Shown in pieces: positions 23,203 through 34,591 of a stretch of 64,000 nucleotides of DNA. The notes below the pieces were generated by a model. The model was not told the DNA's origin, did no database searches, and worked only from the letters and a program-made list of their open reading frames with translations. The number at the start of each line of letters is the position of its first letter. Position 1 is the stretch's first letter. Made by a program: the position numbers and the translations under genes. The stretch covers positions 106,976,554-107,040,553 of the forward strand of contig NC_080539.1 in assembly GCF_028640845.1 (NCBI RefSeq), written 5' to 3'. The stretch comes from Ahaetulla prasina. Lineage: Eukaryota > Chordata > Lepidosauria > Squamata > Colubridae.

Positions 23203-23355
23203 ATTTGTTTACTTACTGTATATGATGAAAGATCAAATATGATAACTGCATTAAAAATTGTTCCAGGCAGGAACTATGTTATAGTACCTGCCTGGAACAA
23301 TTTTTGATGCAGTTATCATATTTGATCTTTCATCATATACAGTAAGTAAACAAAT
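23203..23355. repeat. near-perfect 75-bp inverted repeat (foldback) with 3-nt loop
   Basis: Arm 23,203-23,277 is the reverse complement of 23,281-23,355 with two mismatches by eye: T/C near 23,251 and one A.A pair near 23,272/23,286. The loop is GTT. The right arm ends where the Snake1-like LINE begins. The sequence is unlike the terminal-inverted-repeat MITEs here and matches no known hairpin RNA gene. See findings. Confidence 0.95.
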
Positions 23356-23967
23356 CGAAAAAACAATTGCTACCAACCATTGAAGACCTGTATACTGCAC
23401 GAATCAAGAAGGGGGCTGTGAAAATATTTACAGATCCCTCACATCCTGGACATAAACTGTTTCAACTCCTACCCTCAAAATGATGCTATAGAGCACTGCA
23501 GACCAGAACAACTAGGCACAAGAACACCATCACTCTGCTAAACAAATAATTCCCTCAACACTGTCAAACTATTTACTAAATCTGCACTACTATTAATCTT
23601 CTCATTGTTCCCATCACCCATCTCCTTCCACTTATGACTGTATGACTGTAATGTTATTGCTTGTATCTTTATGATTTATATTGATATTGATTGTTTCCTG
23701 ATTGCTTATTTGTACCCTATGACTAGTGTTGTATCATTAAGTGTTAAATTTGTACCCTATGACTATCATTAACTGTTGTAAGTGTTGTACCTTGATGAAG
23801 GTAACTTTTCTTTTATGTACACTGAGAGCATATGCACCAAGACAAATTTCTTGTGTGTCCAATCACACTTGGCTAATGAAATTCTATTCTATTCTATTCT
23901 ATTCTATTCTATTCTATTCTATTCTATTCTATTCTATTCTATTCCATTCCATTCCATTCTATTCTAT
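23356..23967 (+). mobile_element. CR1/L3-type (Snake1-like) LINE 3' end with long (ATTCT)n array
   Basis: Starts near ACCATTGAAGACCTGTATAC, within the ORF2 C-terminal region, and runs through the same 3' UTR as 17,536-18,088. It ends in an uninterrupted (ATTCT)n array at about 23,879-23,942 that shifts to (ATTCC)n and back (to about 23,967). Relative to the 17.5-kb copy, about 17 bases are missing from the end of the ORF2 remnant (near 23,525), shifting its frame. Confidence 0.88.
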
Positions 23968-23969
23968 AT

Positions 23970-25185
23970 ATACAGTACATACATCATATACAGTACGTAT
24001 GGTACTATTTCCTTTCTGTGTAGTAAAATCTAATAGAATAACTTAAGTGGTGAAATGGGTGGAGTCCTTTCACATTTTATGTAATTAATGTTAACCAAAT
24101 TAAACTTCCAGGCCTAAGACTGAGGCTGGTAAAGAGAAAACCAGTACTGTAGTACTCAGACTAGGCAGAATTATTCTGTAACAATGAACAGAAGGTCCCT
24201 AGGAAGCTAGGAAGGGAATGATTTTTTAAAAACTGTGATTTAAACTCTGGAGCAAATACGGAAATAGGATTGGATTTATGTGAGTCTGCAGGAGACTGAT
24301 CTTCTTTGTGTACGTAATTTCTACTCACATCCAAGAAAGCAGTTTGCATGGTTTTATCACCTTTGTGAGCTTCTTTATAAGCAAGTCCTTCAATACGGGA
24401 TTAAATGTCTGCAGAGTTGAGATTTATTGCCTTTTGTTGACATCTAGTTTGTCAGCAGCCACCTATAATTTACAAGGAAATAACCTCATATGAATGAAGC
24501 ATCAAAAAGTATAGAGATTGAGATGATGGCTCAAAGGCTCATTCCATTTCATAAAGTTTGTCCTTTGAGGCTAGTCTGATTCAAAATCTGCTTAATTTGC
24601 ACCTTACTCCTTTATTCTGGGCATTCTGGAAAAAAAAAACATTGTATCAAGTAATTCCCTCTGTGGTGAAAAAAGCAGCTAATGGTCTAATAAAGTTCTT
24701 TCCTTTTGCATCTCATTTATCAAGGCATACACAATGCTTAGCTATGATCCACTTTACCATGGCTTATTTAATAAACCATATTAGTTCATAAGGTACTTGT
24801 TAAACCACGTGACTTTCTTCTCGATGATACACTGGGATGTAAGAACACAAACATTATAGCCTACAAACCACCATTTATGTCTTAATGCAGTGTGTGATGC
24901 CAATTGTGACCTATTTCACAAGTCATGGTCAAAGAATTGTTGCTTTGTGTAATATGTGACAGCACCCTCATAAGAACTATTACAGCAGTTATGTTGTTTG
25001 TGAAAATCCCATAGCCTTGGTTAATGTGGAAACAAATAATTGCCCCTTTCATGTATTTTTAAATGTGTAAATGCCTATTGGAACATTTTTTTAATCACAT
25101 ACATTTAATGGCTCTAATCACATATCAACTTCCTACTGCAGGCTTCCACGATCAGAGACAGAAGATTGTAGGCTCCATGGCCAAT
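23970..25185. other. unassigned DNA
   Basis: No recognisable exon or transposon in about 1.2 kb. Confidence 0.45.
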
Positions 25186-25187
25186 TT

Positions 25188-25236
25188 AGAATAGAATAGA
25201 ATAGAATAATACAATAGCATAGCATAGCATAGCATT
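25188..25236 (-). repeat. (AGAAT)n/(AGCAT)n pentanucleotide array
   Basis: Four AGAAT-type units followed by AGCAT units. The motif and orientation match the 3' array of minus-strand Snake1-like LINEs, but no LINE body is recognisable beside it. It may be a seeded array whose parent copy was very short. Confidence 0.75.
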
Positions 25237-25289
25237 CTTAAAATCCAGCAGAATCAATATAGCAAATATATTAATAACAGATAAAGAAC

Positions 25290-25545
25290 ACAGGCAGGTT
25301 AACGGTTTCTCAACTTCTCCCTTCAAAGTCAATGGGATAAATGTTGTAAATGGTGACCATGTGACCATGGGACATTGGGACACTGCAGTTGCATGGAATT
25401 CACCCAACAATGGCCACTGGACCTGCCACAATTGCCGTTGTTAGTCAGTACAATCAGATGACTTTGGGCTTTAGGACTACATTACTTAACAATGGAATTC
25501 CTGGACCCAATTACCATTATTAAGTGAGGATTAACTGTATTCAAA
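25290..25545. mobile_element. diverged TA-flanked MITE fragment
   Basis: AAAGTCAATGGGATAAATG, GTGACCATGTGACCATGGGA and TTAAGTGAGGATTAACTGTA match internal and 3'-terminal words of the MITE family. The 5' terminus is missing and the 3' terminus is degenerate. Confidence 0.55.
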
Positions 25546-25549
25546 ATTG

Positions 25550-26795
25550 ACTAAGAGACAAAGGTGATAAAAATCTGCCTTCATTTTCCTTTCTTGCACA
25601 ATTATTACATGAAACATTACCTTAATAATCTATTAAGTATTATTACTAAATCTCCTAGGTATTGTTCAGTACAATACATACTTCTTGTTTCATTGTAGTA
25701 ACTGACCAATACTAACTTTAGAGACATCCTCAACATAAAAAATATTTTCTGCTGATGCAGAAGACGAATGTTTCCAGGGGCAGTCGTTATCTAGAGAGGT
25801 TTGATGCCTCAGATGCATAGTTACTTAACTATTTTCATCTATTAATTTTTAATCTGGTGGTTCTAGTAATATTTCAACAATCATTTACTAATTAATTTAC
25901 TTCCAATGTCATTGGAAGTGAATGATCTCATTAAAACAATGTTAGTATTGTGTACATTTTTTTTTCCACTGTGAAATTGTCTCGTTGTCTATGAAAATTC
26001 TGTTTGGCTCTTGGTTCCTCTTAAATTGGGAGGAAATAAGGAATAAAAGTCCACCTCTCACCACATATTATAATAATAATGTGCTGAAATGGCTATTGAT
26101 TGCATATTGCCCTTTGAATGATTTTGTCGTTTGCATTTTTTTAAAGTAAATGTGTAATCGTAGCACTACAACTGATTTGTTATACTGATGTAGGATAGGG
26201 TCACAATATCTTGAAACAAATGGAACTGCTTTCAACAATGGCAAATATAATTATTCTATTTTAACCATTCAAATTTTTTAAAATTATGTAGCGAAAGCTT
26301 CACTGTCAGCTACATTTTAAAGAAGAATACTTGATGGGCAAAACGATGCAAATGGAGACCAGGGCATTCAGAAAGCAGACTGCAGTTATGAAGGAAATAA
26401 AAGCTGAACAGGCTAAATTGGACATTTGGAAAGCCAAACAGAAAGATGAAGCAAAAACTGAAAAGAAAACAGAAAGAATAAGACAAAATGAGAAAGCAAA
26501 ATAAATGAGATAACGGAGGTTTACTGACAGTGTATTCTGAATCATATTCCCTTGTTGTTTTCCCATTCTCAGGAAAACACCTGGAAGGGAAATTCTGCAT
26601 GGGAACTAATAAGAAAGATTAAAGAATTGTTGTTTCAACTACTGTTATATGATCATTTTGCTTCTGGTGACAGTACCTCATTGTCTCATTTCCATAAATC
26701 AGTAAAGTATTGAAGGCTTTGAAGCCATATTTTAAATATAGTTCATTCCTTACATGCAACAGAAGTTTTAATAGATTGCAATAGGATAGAAAGCC
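25550..26795. other. unassigned AT-rich DNA
   Basis: No recognisable exon or repeat. The overlapping minus-strand frames near 26,306-26,600 are Phe/Ser/Leu-rich. They lie opposite a GAAAACAGAAAG-type A-rich plus strand, so they are probably compositional. Confidence 0.45.
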
Positions 26796-26800
26796 CTTTT

Positions 26801-27189
26801 CAGGTAGTCCTCAACTTTATAGCCATTTATTTATTGCCTGAAGTTAAGATGGCACTGGAAAACGTGACTTAAAACTAGTCCTGGCACTTAAAACCATCAC
26901 AGCAAGGTCACATGATCAAAATTCAGTCACTTGGCAACTAGCATGTATTTATGACAGTTGCAATGTCCTGGAGTCATGCGATCACCATTTGCAACTTTCC
27001 CATTTGCAACTTGATGACTTTGCAACAAACAAAGTCAGTGGGGGAAGCTGGATTTGCTGAACAATCTCATGATTCATTTAACAACCATGGCAAAATAGTT
27101 GCAAAATCAGATGTGATTTACCTAACAACCGTCTTGCTTAGCAAAGGGAGTTCTGGTCCCAATTACGGTTGTAAGTCAAAGACTACCTG
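26801..27189. mobile_element. TA-flanked MITE, about 389 bp
   Basis: CAGGTAGTCCTCAACTTTA at the left; GGTTGTAAGTCAAAGACTACCTG at the right, followed by TA. Internal CACTTGGCAACTAGCATG and CAAAGTCAGTGGGGGAAGC match the family. The left flank reads TT instead of TA. Confidence 0.85.
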
Positions 27190-27194
27190 TATAT

Positions 27195-28070
27195 GAATTA
27201 GGACTATAAATCTTAGACACACCACTAGTCAGCATGGAGGGCCTCACAAGTTATTACCAACTGCTGTTTGATAAAGCCATCAAATATATAAAGAATGAAC
27301 AGTATAAAAACACATTAAGGCTATTTATAACTGATTAGGGGCAGAAGCACTCAGCCCATTTTATATCTAGGCAATGTACTGGGTGTATTTTAATCAGGAA
27401 GATTTAAAAAATAGATATGGAAACACGCATGCACAGAAAAACTCAGTGGAACTACCTCCATAGGACTAAAGCTGTTTTATTCCGAAACAGTGGGAATCCA
27501 AAGCCATAGACTAAAAAAATTTAGAGAAAATTCAGCAAAACTTATGATCATATAGAAAAACAACCAGGCAATAGCGGAGGTAATTTAAAGAATTAAATTA
27601 GAATGGAGAAGGATGCAATAGTCCACCACTGTTTTATCTATCTCACTGCTACAGCAATTGCCTTAATCTAGCATTTCTCTAAGTATATCGGACCACAGTC
27701 CTTATCAGCTGAGGCTGACTGGGGATGAGAGTTGATCAGACTACCGGGTTGGTCAGCACTGATTGATAGCAATTCTCTAGGATTTCAGCCTGGAGATTTC
27801 ACAGGCCCTGCCTCAGCTTACCAATTATGTGGTTTTTTTTTGTTACCCTTTTGCCAAGAATAGATTCTTCCAAACCTATCTCAGTGATTTGTTCTGTCTC
27901 TGTCTGATTCATGAAAGAAAAATACATTTAAAGAAACAGAATAACACCTTGCTACTTAGCTACTCCCTGTTCATAGGGAAGAAACACACAAGGGAACCAC
28001 TTTCTATGAAATCACAATAATCAAGGAATGTGCATAAGTTGCTCTTGTAGTCAAGTTTCAGCTGTGATGT
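27195..28070. other. unassigned DNA
   Basis: No recognisable exon, RNA gene or transposon. Confidence 0.45.
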
Positions 28071-28071
28071 T

Positions 28072-28672
28072 ATTATTATTATTATTATTTATTATATTTG
28101 TATACCGCCCATCTCCCGAAGAACTCAGGGCGGTTCACAGCCAATAAAACAACAGAAAACATATAATACATATAAAACAGCAAAAAAGAATAGAAAATTA
28201 AAATTCAATTGATGGCCTAAAACTTTTAAATACAAATTTAAAACCCCGTTTAAAACCCCTGATTTAAAAACCCCAATTTAAAACTACATTCAAGCTAGTC
28301 CTGCTCTTCGAAACAGCAACGTCTTTAGCTCGCGGCGGAAGGACCTGAGGTTGGGGAGTTGACGAAGCCCCAGAGGGAGCTCGTTCCAGATGGTAGGAGC
28401 CCCCACAGAGAAGGCCCTCCCCCTGGAGGTCGCCAGCCGACATTGTTTAGCTGATGGTATCCAGAGGAGGCCCTCTCTGTGAGAGCACACTGGTCGGTGA
28501 GAGGCTAATGGTGGCAGTAGGTGGTCCCGTAAATATCCCGGCCCTAAGCCATGGAGCGCTTTAAAGGTGATAACAAGTATCTTGTTCACCTCCATTTTCA
28601 AAAAACTAGAACAACAATATTCAAAATTTAGCAGAAAATTAAGGGAGTCTTTCCTGTATTCATAATGCAAAG
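28072..28672 (-). mobile_element. L2-like LINE 3' end
   Basis: On the plus strand it starts with a (TATTAT)n tail and TATACCGCCCATCTCCCGAA, the reverse of the LINE 3' terminus. It continues into the coding end of ORF2. The same terminus is shared by the fragment at 59,693-59,928 and by the tails of the SINEs at 9,486 and 53,825. It is 5'-truncated. Confidence 0.85.
28290..28670 (-). pseudogene. C-terminal fragment of L2-like LINE ORF2
   Basis: A 126-codon open frame, intact to its stop. It contains KALHGLGPGYLRDHLLPP, RGRAFSVGAPTIWNELP and LRSFRRELKTLLFRRA, the typical end of L2/CR1-clade ORF2 proteins downstream of RT. No endonuclease or RT catalytic motif is included. The frame is open across the fragment, which suggests a fairly young insertion, but it lacks a promoter and an ORF2 start. 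Confidence 0.85.
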
Positions 28673-28689
28673 TTCCAGGAACTGAGTCA

Positions 28690-30715
28690 CCAATCCAGGG
28701 TTCTATTCTGAGAAAGAGAAATGGGACTTCAAAAGGAACCTGCTAATAAAATGTAACAACCCAAGTTATTTAGGATACTTTGATTTTCACTCCCAATGAT
28801 GCCATACAACATTCCTAAGATTTCTTAGAATACTCTGAGGGAATATAGACTTGGTCCTCGAAATGGGGAACAAATTATTAGGGGAAGAAATTCTGAAAAG
28901 TTAGTCAGTCCTAGAAACTCAAAGTAACCAGGTCTTCTTTTGGTTTGGTATAAGTTGTGGTACAAAGAAGCTGCTAGACTTTCAAGATTCTATTATTATA
29001 CCCTCAATAATAAATAGTCCATCTGAAATCCCTGCTGTTCCTGTTTCTTGGCCTTACCTACCTTGAAGGGACCTTTATCTGTAGCTCAAGTGACATTAGA
29101 ATATCAAGAAATCAAAAATTGACAGAAGAATTCTCATTTGAAACCATCTTGTGAATGATCGCAGAAGGTGGGAGAAGCCAGGGAAAGGTTAGAGAAGAAT
29201 GAAAATCTCCAAAGGTTAAGACAGAGTCAGCATTCTTGTTCTTGTCTTCGCCAAATCAGAAGCAGCATAAATGTGCAACTCTCTGAAGGATAAAGTGCGT
29301 TTGTACTTTCAACATATGCTTTGTGTTTGCATGGAAAATGTCAGCAAGCATCTGGAGCAGGTATGTGACATCAATTTTGACATACTGAGCACTGTCAATG
29401 AAAGAAATAAAGATTTATCTTGCTTTTATAAAAAAGGTAGAAAATGTATTGTATGATTATTATTTTTTTTGGTATAACTATCATAACAACAGAATGCGCA
29501 CACATTGAAATGTCATGAGCAGTACAAAGTTGGTCTCAGTGAAGAAAAGAAAATCTATCAGGAGCTTCCAGTTGGACTGATGAATTAAGAAAGAGGTGAA
29601 ATATTTCCTCTCTTGGGAATGGGTATTTATTCATGAATTTGAGAAGCATGGAAATTATTCTTCTCTTCTCTTGGTTCATTATACCTAAATCATGTCATCT
29701 TAGAGTTCCTATTAACTTTTTCCGAGTGCAGTGTAGCAAATTACCTACAAAATTTGCATAACTTGAAATAATTCATATTGTTAGTTTTTTTAAAAAAGTG
29801 AGAAATGCTGACTTCAGGCACCGATATAGAACTGCACTGTGACAGAAAAATATTTTGTTGTTGTTGCTGTCATGAATATTATTTCCTATAGCTAAATACT
29901 CCTCTTGAAATAAAACACTACAGTTTGCAGCTTTTTAAGGACAAGATACTATTGCCATATGAGGAAGCTCCCAATGCAAACATCTTTGAGAATGACTGCA
30001 AATGCAGCCCATTCTACTCAGTTCATTCCACAATTCATTCCACATTCATCTGACCATCACTAAGAAATCTCAGGATGATTCTAGATCCCACCAAGAAAAA
30101 AGTTTTTCTGAAAAAGTGGAGACCAGCTGATTTGAGCCCTACAAAACATACACTGAGAACTACAAATTTGAGTGAGGTGCCAAAATTAGGAAAGCATTTT
30201 GAATTAGGCATTTGTTTGGAATAAAAGAACCAAACACAGCTCATAATCCCTTTACACAAAACTCATTTCTGATTACTGCAAGCTTTCTTTAATTCAATGG
30301 TCCAATGGCATCATTTGTTGCTACTATAGCCACTAATAAACAAATTCCTTGTTGATTTCCTATGAATCACCAGATCTCTGTCAACAGAATAAATACCAAC
30401 CAATAGATTTACCCTTTATTGGCCTTGTTCTAGAGTAGTTTGGCAGTTTGAAACATGGAATAGATCTCACTTCATAAAAAGTGTCCACAAAAGAGACTTA
30501 AAACAAGATAGATTGACGACATCAGCAAATATTGTGGGCCAAATTGGCAAAAGAAAGATCAGGATTGTATAGGTTGGAAACATGCAGAAGAGGCCTTCAT
30601 CCTGCAGTGGATAGGCAATGTCTAAGATGATGATGACAATATAATTGTTTTCAAAAACAAGTGTAACCCAAGTAAAGAATTTCTACAAAGTAATGGATAA
30701 TTGTTAATTGATTAA
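28690..30715. other. unassigned DNA
   Basis: About 2 kb without a recognisable exon or repeat. The open frame at 29,271-29,456 (61 codons) has no supporting feature. Confidence 0.45.
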
Positions 30716-30721
30716 GCATGT

Positions 30722-30965
30722 CTGATATTGCAGTTTGTTTATTTGTAACCTGCCTTTATTATTTTTATAAACAGTCCAAGGTGGTAAACAAATCCAGCAC
30801 ATCTTCTTCCTCCTATTTTCCCTACAACAACCACCTTGTGAAATGGGTTGGATCAACTTTGACTGGCTCAAAGTCACCCAGCTGGTTTTCATGGCTTGGC
30901 TAAGGCAAGACTTGAACTCACAGCCTCTAGCCTGATGCCTTAACCACTGGACCCATACTGGCTCT
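30722..30965 (-). mobile_element. tRNA-derived CORE/MIR-like SINE
   Basis: Read on the minus strand: CCAGTGGTTAAGGCATCAGG (A-box-like), GTGAGTTCAAGTC (B-box-like), then CAGCTGGGTGACTTTGAGCC and a central region with CACAAGGTGGTTGTTG. This order is diagnostic of CORE/MIR-type SINEs. A second, split copy is at 49,305-50,165. Confidence 0.75.
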
Positions 30966-30969
30966 ATTT

Positions 30970-31965
30970 GTTGCTTGATTAACTTGGCTTCTCTGTATAT
31001 TTTGCAGTTTTTATAGCCACCAGGGAGTTAATTTTAGAAGTTTCAGCAAAACAACCAAGAAAAAAAAAACCTCCTCCAAATTATAGTGTCTTTTGTTTGA
31101 TCAGTAGACAAGACACAACATTTTCAGGCCTCCTGGCTCATTATAGAGATTAATCAGGGGGGAACAAGCATGTTGTGATCACAATCATCCTTCTGTTCTG
31201 TTAATTTTTACATGAACAGGCTAAAAGTCTGCGGTGCTGTTTTATTGGCCAACCTCCTGCTGGCACAATTCTGAAAATGCTTTTGATGACTTCATTTGTG
31301 TATAGACATACCAATTGGGTATATGTATTTCTTTCTGGCTAAGCATTTTAGGATTGGAAATCCAAATACATTTGGGGCAGGCAGATATAGATATATGCTA
31401 TTTGCCATAAGTTTAATAGAGCAAAAATGTATGAAGTCAGCAGAGATAGATTATGTGCTTCTAAAATTTACTTCTAAAATCAATTGCTATAGTAATAGCA
31501 AAATATTTTAAATGTATTGTTGTAAAACTAAAACAATGATTAAAGATATAATAGAGAAGCAGAAGAAGCATAGCCAGCACAGATCTGTTAAAAAACTTTG
31601 CTCCAGCATCCAAACATACAATATTAATATATCGAAAGGCTTCAGAGAGTAGATAGAAGATAACCAGTTGGTGTCAGTTGGTGTCAGTTTTTGAATGCTT
31701 TTTTTGAAAAGCATTCAAAAACTGAAGCACCAGCTGTTCGCAATACTCAGTCTGGGAGTGACACAAAACAGAGCATTTTAGGATAGTTTCTGAAGTGTGG
31801 TTCAAAGTCCACTGGATTTTCCCAAAATCAAAACTATACTGAAAAATAATAAAATATTAATATCCCTTCAAACAATTGTGATAAGAGGTAGCAGCAGCAG
31901 ATGTGTCATTTTTAATATTAAATATTAATAAATATAACCCAAACAAGTAAAGGCTCTTCGGGATT
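30970..31965. other. unassigned DNA
   Basis: No named repeat or exon. A local inverted pair, GCTTTTTTTGAAAAGC with flanking CATTCAAAAACTGA near 31,684-31,725, forms a short hairpin. Confidence 0.45.
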
Positions 31966-31968
31966 CTC

Positions 31969-32100
31969 TATAATTTTTAAAACTTGGAGGAGGGCCTGGG
32001 GGAAAAATATTTAAGAAATACTGTCTTAGGATATAGATAGGATCATATGTGAGAAAGCATATACAGTGGTAGTTGGCTAAGAGGAACTTTATGTGTTGAA
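31969..32100 (-). repeat. inverted duplicate of 37,507-37,640
   Basis: About 130 bp, nearly identical to the reverse complement of 37,507-37,640 (AACTTGGAGGAGGGCCTGGG here against the complement there). Open frames in both copies translate alike only because of this duplication. The repeat class is unknown. Confidence 0.8.
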
Positions 32101-32481
32101 TTGGGACCAAAAAAATTGAGATAACTTCAAAAAGATTATTTTATTTATTTATTTATTTATTTTGTCATAAAGTATATATAAGCATTAACATGAAATAACT
32201 ATATAATATATAAGCATATATATGAGCATAAGTATGTAATAACTATATTAATTGGATATATTGAAGAGGAACAATAGGACAGGGAACGGTAGGCACGTTT
32301 GTGCTCTTATGCACGCCCCTTATAGACCTCTTAGGAATGGGGTGAGGTCAATAGTAGACAGTTTTTGGTTAAAGATTTTGGGATTTTGAGAAGAGACCAC
32401 AGAGTCAGGTAATGTGTTCCAAGCATTAATAACTCTGTTACAGAAGTCATATTTTCTGCAATCAAGATTGAAGCAGTTAAC

Positions 32482-33125
32482 GAGGACTTCCTGTTTGGCA
32501 CCGTAGGTGATGGCAGTGATCTTTACGATCACCAACCTCTGGATTATGTGGAATCGCTAGGACAGCTTAAATCTGCCGTCCAGCGGTTCGAAAAAACCCC
32601 TCTTCGGGAGAAGAAGAGAAGGTGAGCTGCAGGGTAGAGGTAGAACTTCCCTAAAACCTCTGAGAAAAAATGGGTTTGAAGGGTTAAGTTCCCTCCAGCA
32701 ACCCGAAGTGCTCCAGATCCGAGGATTTTTCTGCTTTGGCAGAACCAATCACCACGACCAAACGCTGAGATTTATTTTGGACAATAAAGGATTATACCGG
32801 ACAGAACGAAAGTGGGAGAACTTTATGCAAGTAGCTAAGCCAATTCCCCGTTACTTTGTAACAAGCTTGAAAATAGCAAGAAAATGGAAGCGAATTGTTA
32901 ACAAGCTAACGAGTGGAAATTGAAAGTGATAGAACTTTTATTGCTTGCCGTCTGCCACTGGTAAATTGCATGTTATTTGCTACTTTAACTCCTTGCTGCC
33001 TGCTGATAGAATCTAGGGGAGATTTTTAAATATTGCTTTAAAAGACTGTGTTTTTCAGAGGATAAGAAGATTTAAAGTGAATATTAAGTTGGAAATAAAT
33101 AAATAAATAAATAATTTTATAGAAG
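32482..33125 (+). promoter_or_regulatory. L1 5' UTR
   Basis: Runs from the TSD to the ORF1 ATG. It starts GAGGACTTCCTGTTTGGC and has a GC-richer first 250 bases, where an internal promoter would lie by analogy with other L1s. An open frame through 32,708-32,923 opens at GTG, not ATG, and is probably incidental. An (AAAT)n run at about 33,097-33,114 lies just upstream of ORF1. Confidence 0.7.
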
Positions 33126-34130
33126 ATGGCAGCCAAACAATTAAAGTCTACTGTAACAAAGGGCTCTGGAATCTCATCAGCTGGTGCCTCTCCAGCTCAT
33201 ACAGCAGAGACTAGAACATTGAATTTAGAGGCGTTACAAGAGAACTTGAAGGACTTTATACAAGAAAAATTTAAAGTAATAACTGATGAGATGTCTGAAA
33301 TGAAAGAGCAGATATTAGAAATTCAAGTGGGAAATAAAGAAGTTAAAGAAGGATTTGTAATTGCAGTACAAAGTTTGGCAACAAATGTGATTTTATTAGA
33401 AGAGGAAGTTGAGGAAATCAAGCAATTTAACTCAAAATTAGAAAATAAAATGGATGAATTTCAAAGTAAAATGGAAAAAACAGATGATGAAATAGTTTTG
33501 ATACAATATAGAAATATGGAATTTGCTTTAACAATCCGTGGCTTGAAAGAAAGTAAAGAAAAGAATTTAAGGGAAATTTTTTCTGAAGCATTTGCTGAGA
33601 TATTAGCAGTCTGTCCAGCAGATGTGGCTTATCAAATTGATAAAATATATTGTGTGAATTCTTGGATAGCAAGGCAAAAAAAGTTGCCAAGGGATGTTGT
33701 TATTTATTTTACAAATAGAACAGTGAGAAATCAGATTCTGCAAGTCTTATATAAGGGGGAGAAGATACAAGTTGTTGGTCAAGATATTTTAATATTAAAG
33801 GAAATTCCACCAAAAATGTTAAGGGCTAGGAAGGAATTTGCCTTCCTGGTGAATGAACTTAAAAAACGTCAGATTGAATATAGATGGGATATTCCAACTG
33901 GTATAATAGTATATTAAGCAGGGAAAGTACATTGTCTCAATACAGTTGGAAAAGCAAGAGAATTTTATGTTGAGGCATTAAAAGTTGGAAGTCTTCCCCC
34001 ATTGGAAGCTAGAAGAAGGGAGGCTGAAGTGAAGGAAAGAGAAGTGAAGCAGGTACAAGAACAGATTGTGATGGAAGAAGATTTATTACAAGTGTTGGAA
34101 ATACCTACGATTCAAAGGAACAAAGGCTGA
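33126..34130 (+). pseudogene. L1 ORF1 (RNA-binding chaperone), with a premature stop and frameshift
   Basis: ATG at 33,126 (AAGATGGC). ORF1p normally trimerises, binds L1 RNA and forms the retrotransposition RNP. The first 263 codons are open. A Ser/Ala/Thr-rich N-terminus is followed by a long coiled coil at about residues 30-125 (heptad-like Leu/Ile/Val, many Glu/Lys), an RRM-like region at about 126-215 (ALTIRGLKESKE, DVVIYFTNR), and the start of the C-terminal domain (ARKEFAFLVNELKKRQIEYR). A TAA at 33,915-33,917 interrupts it. The same frame then continues about 70 codons (GKAREFYVEAL) to a TGA at 34,128. Beyond that, a plausible Lys/Glu/Gln-rich tail continues in another frame to about 34,270, suggesting one small indel. 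So the gene has at least two lesions, both C-terminal. Confidence 0.85.
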
Positions 34131-34274
34131 CAAGAGCTGCTGCTAAACGCAAGGAACAAGAGATGAAGGCACAACAACAACTGGCAACTACTACAACGGA
34201 AACAGTGGGAGGAGCAAGGCCTAAAGCAAAATGTGATCTGCGGCTGGTGTTCCAAAAGTTTCCTTTGGCCGATA

Positions 34275-34591
34275 ATGGCAATTAAACTATTATCTTGGAA
34301 TGTTAATGGTTTGAATTCACCACAGAAGAGAAGGAAAGTATTTCATTATTTGAAACAATTTAAACAGCTATAGAGACTAAATTGATTTTGAACTTAATAA
34401 CAGCCGCAAGACTTTTGATTGCTCAATATTGGAAGAAAGAAGAATTACCTACAATTGAAGAATGGACACTCAAAGTATCAAATCTGGCAGAAATGGCAAA
34501 AATTTCTGCTTACTTGAAAGACTATACACAAGAAAAATATATTTTAGAATGGAAAATGTGGATTGACTATATTCAAACTAAGTATCAATAA
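34275..34591 (+). pseudogene. L1 ORF2 remnant: N-terminal start fused to C-terminal end
   Basis: The ATG at 34,275 begins with a LLSWNVNGLNSP-like string, the start of the APE-type endonuclease domain, and runs about 30 codons. Near 34,365 the sequence jumps to the ORF2 C-terminus: ETKLILNLITAARLLIAQYW to the TAA at 34,589. That C-terminal part matches 42,341-42,784. All endonuclease catalytic residues, the RT and the cysteine-rich motif are missing. The two parts are out of frame: stops follow the junction in the N-terminal frame. Confidence 0.88.

Noticed and set aside
32708..32923. 71-codon frame in the L1 5' UTR as an extra L1 protein
   Set aside because: It opens at GTG rather than ATG, and conservation cannot be judged from one copy.
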